DNA of 64,000 nucleotides from an uncultured Eubacteriales bacterium (GTDB lineage Bacteria > Bacillota > Clostridia > Oscillospirales > CAG-382), in contig CAKSUT010000009.1 of assembly GCA_934502885.1 (NCBI GenBank), forward strand, positions 1 through 64,000. The letters are read 5' to 3'. The position numbers and the translations under genes were made by a program. Shown here one piece after another: positions 1-8,982 of the stretch. The notes below the pieces were generated by a model, which was not told where the DNA came from, did not search any database, and saw only the letters and a list, made by a program, of their open reading frames with translations. Positions within the stretch are counted from its first letter, which is position 1, and each line of letters starts with the position of its first letter.

Positions 1-597
1 AGCTGTCAGCGAAGCTGACTGAGGGACTGTTTAATTTTTTGCTACACCGCCATTGAGAGAATATTTATCAGACAGCCTCTCGGTATTTTCGTTACTGTCA
101 TGCTCCACCATTGAGAGAGTGCTTATCCGACAGCCCCTCAGGCGGTTTCACCGCCAGCTCCCCTTACACAGGGGAGCCTCGTCGGCTTCGCCTCCTCCAT
201 GAAACACCCAAGAGCAAGTGCTAATCTCAAGCTTCGCACTCTCAGGAAAGCCACATCTTCACCGAATTTCGCTGTCGAGCTTTGCGAGGCGTGAAATCGG
301 TGAACGGGAGAAGTTCGGATACATTCCCCACAAAGCCTGATGCCAATGTTCCCTTTGAGCGAGGCGTTGCCGAGCTTAAACGCTTCGACCTCGGATAAGA
401 TGAGTCTTTCCTCACTTCACGACGGCGGTGTCGCCTATGACGCCGTCGTGCGGTATTTCTCCAAACTATACAAAAGACTTTTCATTTCAAAGCGATAGCT
501 TTGAAATCGATAAAGTTCTTTTGGTACTTTTCTTTCAAGAAAAGTACACCACCGTCCTTCGCCCGTCGGAGACACCGCCGCGGCGAGCGGCTCTCGG
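1..597. repeat. composite non-coding repeat block
   Basis: No credible gene lies here. Positions 1-181 carry a unit with the phrases AGCTGTCAGCGAAGCTGACT and CTCCCCTTACACAGGGGAGC that recurs in the same orientation at 11849-11969. Positions about 205-597 resemble, in inverted orientation, about 11400-11790: shared phrases include the hairpin TACTTTTCTTTCAAGAAAAG and a GGGAGAAGTTCGGATACA segment. Short perfect hairpins are frequent, for example CGACGGCGG...CGCCGTCG near 420-450. The block looks like dispersed intergenic repeat modules, not decayed genes. Confidence 0.75.
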
Positions 598-1398
598 TCA
601 ATCGTCAATCGTCAATTGCTTCGTGTATTCTTCGAGGCATTTTCCGGACTCAAACATAGCTTTTGCGTCCTCGAGACCGACGTATCTGTAGTGCCACGGC
701 TCGGGAGAGATTCCGGTGATGAGCTGCTTGTCGGAGGTGTAGCGGCAGATGAAGCCGTACTTGTACGCGTTCTCGGCAAGCCAGCCGTAGACCTCATAGC
801 CTGCGGAGTGTACGCCGTCTGCGTTTATGTCAACCGCAAGTCCCGTTTCGTGTTCGCTCGTTCCCGGCAGAGCAACCCACTTCTTCGCTTCGTCGTCTGC
901 GTCCTCCTCGGAGAAACCCTCGGCAATATACGCCGCCTTGCGCGCGTCTATCTCACCCTGCTGGGCTTCGCGTGTGCGGTAGCCCGACACTACCTTGCCG
1001 TAAAATCCGTCGGCTTCGGCGTCGGCAAGCATCATCGAAAGCGCCGCGGCTATCCTCTTGTCAACAAGCTCGCCGCCCTCGAATTCGACCGTCTCAACCG
1101 TGAAGTCCTCCGGCAGAGGATTGTCGCGGTTTACAAGTATGAGATACCACGGAGTCGTGTCCTCCGGCACCTCGGGGACCTCGGCGTTGTCCGGTATCAG
1201 CGGCTCTGCGGCGTTTCTTGTCTCCATGCCGTCGTATATTTCGTATACGCTGTCGTATTTTGCTCCGTCGTAGGCGTTCGAGCCGTTGCCTTTCTGCACG
1301 CTGTAGCCGCCGAGATAATATGCTATTGCCGCAACCGACACCGCTATGAGTGCGACCGCCGTCACGATAAGCTTTGTCGGGCTGTTGTTGTTTGTCAT
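598..1398 (-). CDS. D-alanyl-D-alanine carboxypeptidase, VanY/M15B type, membrane-anchored
   Basis: A 266-residue zinc peptidase predicted to trim the terminal D-Ala from peptidoglycan peptides outside the cell. Residues 10-30 form a single membrane segment, so it is probably anchored with the catalytic domain outside. The M15B motifs are all present: SGYRT at 138-142, the zinc-binding SEHETGLAVD at 181-190 (His183, Asp190) and EPWHYR at 233-238 (Glu233, His236). A low-complexity, Pro/Glu-rich stretch at 60-90 links anchor and domain. Monocistronic. A TAAAAT box preceded by TGTGG lies just upstream on the minus strand near 1425-1440. The fold assignment is secure; whether the substrate is D-Ala-D-Ala or D-Ala-D-Lac is unknown. 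Confidence 0.9.
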   Translation of the reverse strand: MTNNNSPTKLIVTAVALIAVSVAAIAYYLGGYSVQKGNGSNAYDGAKYDSVYEIYDGMETRNAAEPLIPDNAEVPEVPEDTTPWYLILVNRDNPLPEDFTVETVEFEGGELVDKRIAAALSMMLADAEADGFYGKVVSGYRTREAQQGEIDARKAAYIAEGFSEEDADDEAKKWVALPGTSEHETGLAVDINADGVHSAGYEVYGWLAENAYKYGFICRYTSDKQLITGISPEPWHYRYVGLEDAKAMFESGKCLEEYTKQLTIDD

Positions 1399-1605
1399 GT
1401 CAGTTTCACACGTCCTTTCATTTCTCCTATTTTACCACATTACGGCACTGATTGGGTTAAGATATGTTTGTCAAAGTCTTAAAATTTACGAAATTTTGCA
1501 CGTGACTTACCGCCGACAGCTCAATATTAACAAAAAACCTCTTTAAAAAACCGCCGTGATATGATAATATAAAAGGTACGTAAATAATCCGAAAGGACTG
1601 ATATC

Positions 1606-3858
1606 ATGAAAGAAATAAGAGGTGTACGCCTTGTCGATTCACCGGTCGTGTACGACGCCGCGTCGAATATCGTAAATACCGCGCCTGCGGACTCCGTGAC
1701 TCACGGCACGCTCGCGCATTCGATACTCGCTTCGCACAATACCTCGGGCTACCCCGACAGACTTAAGATTAAGTTTGACGCCATGGCGTCCCACGACATA
1801 ACCTACGTCGGCATAATCCAGACGGCACGCGCCTCGGGACTCGAAAGGTTCCCCATGCCCTACGTTCTCACCAACTGCCATAACAGCCTCTGCGCCGTAG
1901 GCGGCACGATTAACGAGGACGACCACGTGTTCGGACTCTCGGCCGCAAAGAAGTACGGCGGCACCTTCGTTCCGGCACATATTGCGGTCATTCACCAGTA
2001 CATGAGAGAGATGTTCGCCGGCTGCGGAAAGATGATTCTCGGCTCTGACAGCCACACACGTTACGGCGCTATAGGCACAATGGCGATAGGCGAGGGCGGC
2101 CCTGAGCTTGTAAAACAGCTCCTCGGCAGAACCTACGACATAAATTCTCCCGACGTCGTCGCAGTTCATCTCACAGGCAAACCCACCCTCGGCACAGGTC
2201 CTCAGGACGTCGCGCTTGCGATAATAGGAGCGGTTTTCGCAAACGGCTTTGTCAAGAACGCCGTGCTTGAATTCGTCGGCGACGGTATCGCGAACCTCTC
2301 CATGGACTTCCGCATAGGCATCGATGTCATGACGACCGAAACAACCTGCCTTTCCTCCATATGGATGACAGACGAAAAGACTCACGAATTCCTCACCCTC
2401 CACGGCAGAGAGGGCGACTACTCACGCCTTGTTCCGTCTGACGGTGCGGTATACTCACGCTGCGTTGAGGTTGACCTCGGTGCTGTTAAGCCGATGATAG
2501 CAATGCCTTTCCATCCCAGCAACGTTTATACGATTGACGAGGTTGTCGAAAATGCGGAGGATATACTCGCAGAGGTCGAGAAGAACGCCGAAAAGAGCCT
2601 TGAGGGCAGCGGCGTTAAGCTCACTCTCCGTGACAAGATAAGAAACGGCAAGCTTTACGTTGACCAGGGGGTTATTGCCGGATGTGCCGGAGGCGGCTTC
2701 GAGAATCTGTGTGCGGCGGCGGATATACTTTCCGGAAAAAGTACCGGCTGCGGTGAGTTCGGACTTTCGGTTTACCCGGCAAGCCAGCCCGTGTACATGG
2801 AGCTTGTCAGAAACGGTGCGATAGAAAAGCTTGCCGATGCCGGAGCGATAATCAGAACCGCTTTCTGCGGACCTTGCTTCGGTGCGGGCGACGTACCGTG
2901 CAATAACGGCTTCTCGATAAGACACTCGACCAGAAACTTCCCCAACCGTGAAGGCTCAAAGCCGTCGGGCGGTCAGATTGCGTCGGTAGCTCTTATGGAC
3001 GCACGCTCAATTGCGGCGACTGCGGCGAACGGAGGCGTACTCACAAGCGCTGAAGCGCTCGCCGGCGGCAAGGCTTTGACTGCGGTTTACCCTTATCACT
3101 TCGACAAGAGCATATACGATAAGCGCGTCTACAGCGGCGGCGTCGAAAAGGGTGCGGAGCTTCATTTCGGACCCAACATCACCGACTGGCCGAAGCAGAT
3201 ACCGCTTGCCGATAACGTGCTTATAAAGATAGCGTCCGTAATCACCGACGACGTCACCACCACGGACGAGCTTATTCCCTCGGGTGAGACCTCGTCCTAC
3301 CGCTCGAATCCCGAAAAGCTCTCCGAGTTTGCACTTTCGAGAAAAGACCCCGGCTACGTCGGACGTGCGAAAGAAACCCGTGCCGAAGAGGCGGCAAGAC
3401 GAAACGACGGCAGACTTTCCGACGAGGTGAAAGCGGTTCTCTCGCTTCTCTCGGATAAGTACGACGGAAACGACGCCGATATCGAACTCGGAAGCGCGGT
3501 TTGCGCCGTAAAGCCCGGCGACGGCTCGGCAAGAGAACAGGCGGCGTCGTGTCAGAGAGTACTCGGCGGCATTGCCAACATCGCCTGCGACTACGCCACA
3601 AAGCGTTACAGAAGCAACGTCATAAACTGGGGTATGCTTCCGTTTATGTACGGCGGCGTGAAGGAGCTTTCGGTCGGAGCATACGTGTTCGTGCCGAATA
3701 TCCGTGAGGCGGTTAAGAGCGGTGAAGTGAAAGCTGCGGCATACTATGTCTGCGGCGGCAAAGTGCATGAGATAACGCTCTCACTCCCGTCGGAGCTTAC
3801 GAGCGACGAGAGACAGATAATCCTCGACGGCTGTCTTATCAACTACTACGCAAAGTAA
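1606..3858 (+). CDS. aconitase-family hydratase (YbhJ-like)
   Basis: A 750-residue [4Fe-4S] hydro-lyase of the aconitase superfamily. Cluster ligands are visible at Cys360 (AGCAGG) and at Cys421 and Cys424 (CGPCFG), and the substrate loop SDSHT sits at 147-151. The STRNF segment after the cluster motif matches the swivel-side serine/arginine region of aconitases. The sequence lacks the usual citrate-cycle aconitase wording and resembles the hydratases annotated YbhJ, whose substrate is not established. It starts with an ATG 13 bases after a GAAAGGA ribosome site. It stands alone between divergent or convergent neighbours and ends at the hairpins near 3880-3950. Confidence 0.85.
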   Translation: MKEIRGVRLVDSPVVYDAASNIVNTAPADSVTHGTLAHSILASHNTSGYPDRLKIKFDAMASHDITYVGIIQTARASGLERFPMPYVLTNCHNSLCAVGGTINEDDHVFGLSAAKKYGGTFVPAHIAVIHQYMREMFAGCGKMILGSDSHTRYGAIGTMAIGEGGPELVKQLLGRTYDINSPDVVAVHLTGKPTLGTGPQDVALAIIGAVFANGFVKNAVLEFVGDGIANLSMDFRIGIDVMTTETTCLSSIWMTDEKTHEFLTLHGREGDYSRLVPSDGAVYSRCVEVDLGAVKPMIAMPFHPSNVYTIDEVVENAEDILAEVEKNAEKSLEGSGVKLTLRDKIRNGKLYVDQGVIAGCAGGGFENLCAAADILSGKSTGCGEFGLSVYPASQPVYMELVRNGAIEKLADAGAIIRTAFCGPCFGAGDVPCNNGFSIRHSTRNFPNREGSKPSGGQIASVALMDARSIAATAANGGVLTSAEALAGGKALTAVYPYHFDKSIYDKRVYSGGVEKGAELHFGPNITDWPKQIPLADNVLIKIASVITDDVTTTDELIPSGETSSYRSNPEKLSEFALSRKDPGYVGRAKETRAEEAARRNDGRLSDEVKAVLSLLSDKYDGNDADIELGSAVCAVKPGDGSAREQAASCQRVLGGIANIACDYATKRYRSNVINWGMLPFMYGGVKELSVGAYVFVPNIREAVKSGEVKAAAYYVCGGKVHEITLSLPSELTSDERQIILDGCLINYYAK

Positions 3859-3877
3859 CTCTGCTTTAAAGTAAAAT

Positions 3878-3960
3878 CAACCTCGGAGTCAGCGCTTCGG
3901 GGTTGTCTTTTTGCGCAAAAAATACCTCGGAGCTTTTTTCGACTCCGAGGCTTCGTTTTT
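3878..3960. terminator. convergent terminator pair
   Basis: Two hairpins separate the convergent hydratase and oxidoreductase genes. The second is perfect: CCTCGGAG at 3925-3932 pairs with CTCCGAGG at 3943-3950, with T-runs on both sides, so it can act in both directions. The first (AACCTCG at 3879-3885 with CGGGGTT at 3898-3904, then TCTTTTT) serves the hydratase. Confidence 0.8.
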
Positions 3961-3971
3961 TATTCGTCCTA

Positions 3972-5135
3972 TCAGATTTCGGGAATGTTAATCTCAACCT
4001 CGTGACCTGCGTCGGAGGACTTCACGATACCGTCGATAATAGCCTGGTTGATGATGATCTGACTTGTCGGTATGGGAGCTTCCGTGCCGTTGATTACGGC
4101 GTCGAGGAAGTAACGTATCTTTCTGTCAACGTTTGTCGTACCCTCGGGGTTCTTGAGAAGAGGTACGGTGTACTGTGTGGGTTCGCCGCAGACGTCCTTG
4201 TAAACGGTCATTGCACCGCCGACGGAACCGTTCCAGCAGTCGGTCGAGGGAATTCTGAGAGAGCCCTTCGTACCCATGATTATGGTGTCGCCGGGAGTGT
4301 CAAGGTGCATATACCACGAAATTCTGAAGTCGAGTGTTACGCCGCCCTCAAGTCTTATGTAAGCCGCCGCCCAGTCGTCAACGCTGAAGAGCTTCGCAAA
4401 CTTTTCGCCGTTGTTGGGGTAGGAGGAGGGCATCTTTCCGAAGAAGCCGGTCTTGATGCCGGAAACGGTGAGAGGCTTGGGGTAGCCGATGGCGTTAAGG
4501 CACATATCGAGGGAGTAACAGCCGATGTCGGCAAGTGCGCCGAGACCTGCGGTCGAATCCTGAATGAAGGTGTCGGTCCAGCCTACCGGGATGCCGTGAC
4601 GACGTCCGCCGCCTGTCTGAATGTAGTAGATCTTGCCGAGTTCGCCCGAGTCTACTATCTTCTTTATCATCTTCATGTTTGCGTCGAATCTCGGCTGGAA
4701 GCCTACGGAAACTATCTTGCCTGCCTTCTTTTCAGCCTTTCTTATTGCAACAGCCTCGTCGAGGGTTACGCACATCGGCTTTTCGAGAAGTACGGGAAGA
4801 CCGTGCTCAAGCGCCGCAATCGTACACTCGGCATGAGTTCTGTTGTAGGTGCAGACGGAAACCGCGTCAAGCTCAACCGTGTCGAGCATTTCGTGATAGT
4901 CTGTGAAGGTCTTGGCATTCGTGATGCCGTACTGAGCGAAGAATTTGTCAGCCTTGCCGGGGATGAGGTCGCAGCCTGCGACAAGCTCAACGTCATCCTG
5001 CTTGAGGTACGCCTTTATGTGGGAGTGAGCAATTCCGCCCGTCCCGATGAAGCCTATTCTGAGCTTCTTCTTTGCACCGGCAGCCTTTTTTTCTTCGATG
5101 CTGCCTTCCTTGTATGCGTCAAGTATATCTGCCAT
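3972..5135 (-). CDS. Gfo/Idh/MocA-family oxidoreductase
   Basis: A 387-residue NAD(P)-dependent dehydrogenase of the glucose-fructose oxidoreductase/inositol dehydrogenase family. The Rossmann dinucleotide motif GTGGIAH is at 31-37 and the family EKP motif is near residue 117 (EKPMCVTLDEA). The C-terminal alpha/beta domain is complete. The first about 22 residues form a charged extension before the Rossmann fold. Members oxidise or isomerise free or nucleotide-linked sugars and inositols; the substrate cannot be told from sequence. It neighbours two esterases, suggesting carbohydrate catabolism, but is separated from them by 170 bases. A small ACTAAA-A-TTTAGT palindrome lies upstream near 5170-5182. 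Confidence 0.88.
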   Translation of the reverse strand: MADILDAYKEGSIEEKKAAGAKKKLRIGFIGTGGIAHSHIKAYLKQDDVELVAGCDLIPGKADKFFAQYGITNAKTFTDYHEMLDTVELDAVSVCTYNRTHAECTIAALEHGLPVLLEKPMCVTLDEAVAIRKAEKKAGKIVSVGFQPRFDANMKMIKKIVDSGELGKIYYIQTGGGRRHGIPVGWTDTFIQDSTAGLGALADIGCYSLDMCLNAIGYPKPLTVSGIKTGFFGKMPSSYPNNGEKFAKLFSVDDWAAAYIRLEGGVTLDFRISWYMHLDTPGDTIIMGTKGSLRIPSTDCWNGSVGGAMTVYKDVCGEPTQYTVPLLKNPEGTTNVDRKIRYFLDAVINGTEAPIPTSQIIINQAIIDGIVKSSDAGHEVEINIPEI

Positions 5136-5305
5136 AGCAAGATACCTGCCTTTCTGTCGTTTTGAGGTAAACTAAAATTTAGTGCGCAAGCGGAATTATA
5201 CCGCTCCACTGACCGCATTATAACACATAAGGTACAAAATGTCAAGGAGATTTTGACCGTTTTTTTGTCACTTTTCGGTTAAAAAACATATAGCTGCGAA
5301 ACGTC

Positions 5306-6130
5306 TCACATTACCGTATCAAGCCACTTTTTCGCAAGCTCAACCCACTCGGCAATGTGTTCGAGATAATCACCGTCGTCGGGGAAAATGTCCCGTGTCG
5401 CAATCGACCTGCCGTGAGGACCTTCAGGGAAGATGTGCAGCTCGAACGGAATCTTGTTCTTCGAGAGAGCCTCCGCCATGACGAGGGAGTTATGCACGCT
5501 CACTCCGTTGTCGGTCGCCGTGTGCCAGATAAACGCCGGAACGGTCTTGTCGGAAACCTGCTTTTCGGCTGAATAAAACTCAAGCTCCTTCTCGTTCGGC
5601 TCACCCTTGCCGTCGGTGAGCAGCGTCTTGAAAGAACCCGTATGAGCGATCCTCGGATCGGAGGAAATGACGGGGTAGCCGAGTATCATAGCCGCAACTC
5701 TGTTCTCGCCGTGTGCAATTTCCGCTTCCTTTTCGACGAAGTCGCAGTGCCACATTGTGCCGAGAGTCGCCGCGAGATGACCGCCTGCCGAGAAGCCGAC
5801 CACAGCGATTCTGTCGGGATCGATAAGATACTTGTCTGCGTTTCTCTTGATGTAAGCAACCGCCTTCGAGGCATCGATAAGGGGAGCCGGAACACCGCTC
5901 GGACGGAAAATGTTGTGTATCGTGGAATAATTGAGGACGAAAGTGCAGTAATTCGAGGTCATAAACTGCCGTGCAACCGGTTCGCCCTCGCCCCACCAGC
6001 ATTGGCAGTAGCCGCCGCCCGGGAGAACAAGCATAACCTTTCGCCGAACGCCGCTTTCGGTGTGCGGAATATATGTGTCGAGATATACTTTGTCGTTGTC
6101 GTCGTAAAGATAGATTCTCTCGCAAATCAT
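5306..6130 (-). CDS. alpha/beta hydrolase, esterase/lipase family (carbohydrate-esterase-like)
   Basis: A 274-residue cytoplasmic serine hydrolase. The oxyanion motif PGGGY precedes the nucleophile elbow GFSAGG. The acid and histidine of the triad are probably in the TDNGVS and GPHGRS segments. The start at 6130 is preferred over longer readings because GAAAGGA stands correctly upstream. It is a paralogue of the next gene upstream (6216-7061), giving a tandem duplication; the copies share order and motifs but have diverged widely. Related enzymes remove acetyl or other acyl groups from sugars. Two 18-bp palindromes lie in its 5' region (6158-6175, 6196-6213), one just downstream of a TTGACA at 6224-6229, suggesting repression. 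Confidence 0.85.
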   Translation of the reverse strand: MICERIYLYDDNDKVYLDTYIPHTESGVRRKVMLVLPGGGYCQCWWGEGEPVARQFMTSNYCTFVLNYSTIHNIFRPSGVPAPLIDASKAVAYIKRNADKYLIDPDRIAVVGFSAGGHLAATLGTMWHCDFVEKEAEIAHGENRVAAMILGYPVISSDPRIAHTGSFKTLLTDGKGEPNEKELEFYSAEKQVSDKTVPAFIWHTATDNGVSVHNSLVMAEALSKNKIPFELHIFPEGPHGRSIATRDIFPDDGDYLEHIAEWVELAKKWLDTVM

Positions 6131-6157
6131 CGTGTGTATTCCTTTCAGTAATGTATT

Positions 6158-6175
6158 GGTCTGATTGCATAGACC
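6158..6175. promoter_or_regulatory. putative operator, 18-bp palindrome
   Basis: GGTCTGATTGCATAGACC, arms of 7 around 4 bases, lies in the leader of the downstream esterase. It matches three other palindromes at 6196, 7076 and 8367. Confidence 0.55.
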
Positions 6176-6195
6176 CTGACCTTTGCCTGAAGCTT

Positions 6196-6213
6196 GGTTT
6201 AACACTATAGACC
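6196..6213. promoter_or_regulatory. putative operator, 18-bp palindrome
   Basis: GGTTTAACACTATAGACC between the two esterase genes. Read on the minus strand it lies directly downstream of a TTGACA box at 6224-6229, where a repressor would cover the -10 region. Confidence 0.55.
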
Positions 6214-6215
6214 CA

Positions 6216-7061
6216 TCAATTCTTGTCAAAGCCGCAGATTTCTCCGAGCCACTTTACGGATGCCCCGACCCAAGCCTCGGCGTGCTTTATGCTGCCGTCT
6301 CTCGGCTTGTCGAACTCGTCGGACTTGCAGCTTGCAAAGCCGTGCCAGCCTCTCGGGTAGATGTGAAGCTCGAACGGCACCTTCGCCTCGGACAGAGCCT
6401 TTGCGAACACTATCGAGTTCTCGACGGGAACGCCCGTGTCGCCGGAGGTGTGCCAGATGAAGCAGGGCGGCGTTTTGTCGGAAACACGGTACTCAAGCGA
6501 GTAACGCTCCGCCTTGTCGGCGTCAGGCTCACTGCCGTCGGTCGTGAGAAGATTTACGAACGATCCCTTGTGCGCTATCGACGGATCGGACGAGATGACG
6601 GCATACGAAAGAATTGCCGCCGCAATGCGGTTTTCATCACCCGTGACTCCTGCCTCCGCCTGTATTTTTTCGTCGTTCCACATCGTCGCAAGGCTTGCCG
6701 TAAGATGACCGCCTGCCGAGAAGCCTATCGCCGCAATGCGTTCGGGATCGATGAAGTACTTTTCCGCATTCTTCTTTATGTGCGCAACCGCTCTCGACGC
6801 CGCAATGAGGGGAAGCGACTCGCCGCCTTCGGATACGCAGTTCGGGAAGCACGGATAGTGAAGCACAAAGCAGTTGTATCCCTCTGCGAGATACAGCATC
6901 GCTATCGGTTCGCCCTCGCGGTCACTGCACACGCCGTGGTAGCCGCCGCCGGGTATTACGAGCATCGCCGGTCTCTTTATTCCTGCAAACTGACCCCTTG
7001 CGTAGACGTCGATGTAGGCGTCGTTTCTGCCCTCGATGAGATTTATTCTTTCAGTAAGCAT
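6216..7061 (-). CDS. alpha/beta hydrolase, esterase/lipase family (paralogue)
   Basis: A 281-residue serine hydrolase, paralogue of the gene at 5306-6130. It has PGGGYHG as the oxyanion loop, GFSAGG around the nucleophile serine, a GDTGVPV segment that probably carries the catalytic aspartate, and GWHGF with the catalytic histidine. No signal peptide or membrane segment, so cytoplasmic. The ATG follows a GAAAGGAG ribosome site. The two esterases keep different loops after the PGGGY motif, which suggests different acyl-sugar substrates. The palindrome at 7076-7093 stands immediately upstream of its ribosome site. Confidence 0.85.
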   Translation of the reverse strand: MLTERINLIEGRNDAYIDVYARGQFAGIKRPAMLVIPGGGYHGVCSDREGEPIAMLYLAEGYNCFVLHYPCFPNCVSEGGESLPLIAASRAVAHIKKNAEKYFIDPERIAAIGFSAGGHLTASLATMWNDEKIQAEAGVTGDENRIAAAILSYAVISSDPSIAHKGSFVNLLTTDGSEPDADKAERYSLEYRVSDKTPPCFIWHTSGDTGVPVENSIVFAKALSEAKVPFELHIYPRGWHGFASCKSDEFDKPRDGSIKHAEAWVGASVKWLGEICGFDKN

Positions 7062-7075
7062 GTTTTTCTCCTTTC

Positions 7076-7093
7076 GGTCTATTGAATTAAACC
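7076..7093. promoter_or_regulatory. putative operator, 18-bp palindrome
   Basis: GGTCTATTGAATTAAACC just upstream of the second esterase and after the apgM stop. Same 7-4-7 architecture as the copies at 6158, 6196 and 8367. Confidence 0.55.
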
Positions 7094-7103
7094 AACCGTG
7101 ATT

Positions 7104-8333
7104 TTACTTGAGATCTCCGATGAAATACGCCATGATGTCGCATCCGTCGGGGAAGTATTTTCCGACCTTCATGCCGTCCTTGCCGCCGAAGGTTTCGTCA
7201 TAACAGCCGACATTGCCTCCGAGGTTTTCTTTGCTGTCGAAGATGATGTACGGCACGGCGTCAAGCGTGTGAGTGCGGCGCACAAGGGGAGTGGGATGGT
7301 CGGGGAGAATGAGGAAACGGTAGTCCTCGCCGTCCTTCTTCATCTCGTTCTCGATGTAACCGATAATCTTTTCGTCGATAAGCTCTATGGATTTTATCTT
7401 GTTTTCAAGCTCGGCTCTGTGACCGCATTCGTCGGGAGCTTCGATGTGGACGTAAACGAGGTCGTCGCCGCCCCTCAAAGCATCGACCGCCGCCTTAGCC
7501 TTGCCGTCGAAGTTGGTGTTGATGTTGCCGGTCGCACCCTCGATGTCGGGAACCTTCATGCCTGCGCAGAGACCTATTCCCTTGATGAGATCCACCGCAG
7601 AAATAACCGTTGCATCGAGTCCGTACTTCTCCTTGAACGACGGCAGCTGCGGCTTCTTTCCCGGTCCCCAGATCCAGAGCGAGTTTGCCGGAAGAAGTCC
7701 TCTTTCACGGCGTGATTTGTTGACGGGGTGATCTTTCATTATCTCCCAGCTCTTTTTCATTATGTCGAGATACGGTTCTCCGACCTTGCCCTGCGGCAGA
7801 TATTCGCCGATTCTCTTGCCGAGAATGTCGTGCGGACGGGTGAAGTCAAGTACCTCCGGAGCGTTGTCCCAGATGAGGCAGTGACGGTAGCTTACGCCGG
7901 GATAGAACTTTCTTGCCTCTGTGCCGAGAGCTTCGTCCACCGCACGTATGAGCTGCGCCGATTCCTCTGTCGGTATTTCGTCCGCACCGTGGTCGAGAAT
8001 GACGAGATCCTCGTAAACGTCGCCGTCCGAGAGAGCGACCGTGTTGCACCTGTAGGCGGTTTCGGTCGGAGTCATGTCGATTCCCATGCTGACCGCTTCA
8101 AGGGGAGAGCGACCCTTGGAATACTTCTTGGGACTGTAGCCGAGTACGGCGAGATTTGCCGTGTCGCTTTCGGGAACCATGTCCTGCGGTACGTTGTTGA
8201 CAAGTCCCACCTTGCCGTTCGCCGCCATTCTGTCCATGTTGGGCTTTTTCGCCGCCATGAGGGGAGTCTTTCCGCCGAGAGCTTCGACAGGGTAGTCCGC
8301 CATGCCGTCGCCTATGACAACTATGTACTTCAT
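7104..8333 (-). CDS. apgM: 2,3-bisphosphoglycerate-independent phosphoglycerate mutase, ApgM type
   Basis: A 409-residue member of the alkaline-phosphatase superfamily that interconverts 3- and 2-phosphoglycerate in glycolysis. The metal site begins at GDGMAD (residues 8-13). The phospho-acceptor serine is in the PESDTANL segment, and the late DHPTP and THT residues complete the two-metal centre. This is the archaeal-type form, distinct from GpmI and GpmA. An AAAGGAATGG ribosome site supports the start. A palindrome sits 34 bases upstream of the start, linking it to the esterase pair. Some ApgM homologues are instead phosphonopyruvate decarboxylase-like, but the length and motifs fit ApgM. 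Confidence 0.92.
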   Translation of the reverse strand: MKYIVVIGDGMADYPVEALGGKTPLMAAKKPNMDRMAANGKVGLVNNVPQDMVPESDTANLAVLGYSPKKYSKGRSPLEAVSMGIDMTPTETAYRCNTVALSDGDVYEDLVILDHGADEIPTEESAQLIRAVDEALGTEARKFYPGVSYRHCLIWDNAPEVLDFTRPHDILGKRIGEYLPQGKVGEPYLDIMKKSWEIMKDHPVNKSRRERGLLPANSLWIWGPGKKPQLPSFKEKYGLDATVISAVDLIKGIGLCAGMKVPDIEGATGNINTNFDGKAKAAVDALRGGDDLVYVHIEAPDECGHRAELENKIKSIELIDEKIIGYIENEMKKDGEDYRFLILPDHPTPLVRRTHTLDAVPYIIFDSKENLGGNVGCYDETFGGKDGMKVGKYFPDGCDIMAYFIGDLK

Positions 8334-8366
8334 TTATTTACCATTCCTTTCTTCAAATACAACTTG

Positions 8367-8384
8367 GGTCTATTGTGATAGACT
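8367..8384. promoter_or_regulatory. putative operator, 18-bp palindrome
   Basis: GGTCTATTGTGATAGACT in the 49-base gap upstream of apgM; it overlaps the stop codon of the chromate transporter gene. Near-perfect 7-4-7 palindrome of the same type as the three copies by the esterases. Confidence 0.55.
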
Positions 8385-8982
8385 AATATACCAATACCCC
8401 GATAACGGCGCCTGCCGCTATGAAAACAAGGGGGTGAATTTTCCTGAATTTCGCCGCAAGCGGAACGAATGCCGCAAACACGGCAATGCTCACCGGGTCA
8501 ACCGAAAAACCTGTGAGATTCCCGGCAAGGAGGCTTTTTACGTCGATTCCGCAAACCGCCGTGACGAAAACGTCGAGTATTGCCGCCGTGATAAGCGCCG
8601 CCGAGGCGGGTCTGATGCCGTAGAACGTCCCCTTTACAAGACTGCTCTCGCGGAAGCGGTCGAGGACTCCCGACACAATGAGCATCACTATCACCGACGG
8701 TGCAATGAGAGAAAGCGTCGCGAACGCACCGTAGATAAAGCCGCCGGGAATGCTTCCGGTGTCGGCAAAGCCTGCGCTGTACCCGGCGTAGGTCGCCATA
8801 TTTACGCCGATAGGACCGGGAGTCGCCTCGGAAATTGCAATCATGTCGGTAAGCTCTGACGGCGTGAACCAGCTGTAACGCACTGCAATGTCCTTGAGAA
8901 AAGGGAGAGTCGCAAGACCGCCGCCGACGGCGAAAAGTCCTGTTTTGAAAAACTCGATAAAAAGCGAAAGGAGAGTTCTCAT
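8383..8982 (-). CDS. chromate transporter family protein, second half
   Basis: A 199-residue membrane protein of the CHR family, the half-size form. The N-terminal signature runs from FFKTGLFAVGGGLATLPFL to the EATPGPIGVNMATYAGY segment and is followed by several hydrophobic helices. It is the partner of the gene directly upstream, whose TGA overlaps this ATG (ATGA at 8979-8982), so the two are translationally coupled and probably form a heterodimer equivalent to one long ChrA. Family members export chromate or other oxyanions, but in gut anaerobes the true substrate is unknown. The start chosen here is the ATG at the coupling site. Confidence 0.88.
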   Translation of the reverse strand: MRTLLSLFIEFFKTGLFAVGGGLATLPFLKDIAVRYSWFTPSELTDMIAISEATPGPIGVNMATYAGYSAGFADTGSIPGGFIYGAFATLSLIAPSVIVMLIVSGVLDRFRESSLVKGTFYGIRPASAALITAAILDVFVTAVCGIDVKSLLAGNLTGFSVDPVSIAVFAAFVPLAAKFRKIHPLVFIAAGAVIGVLVY

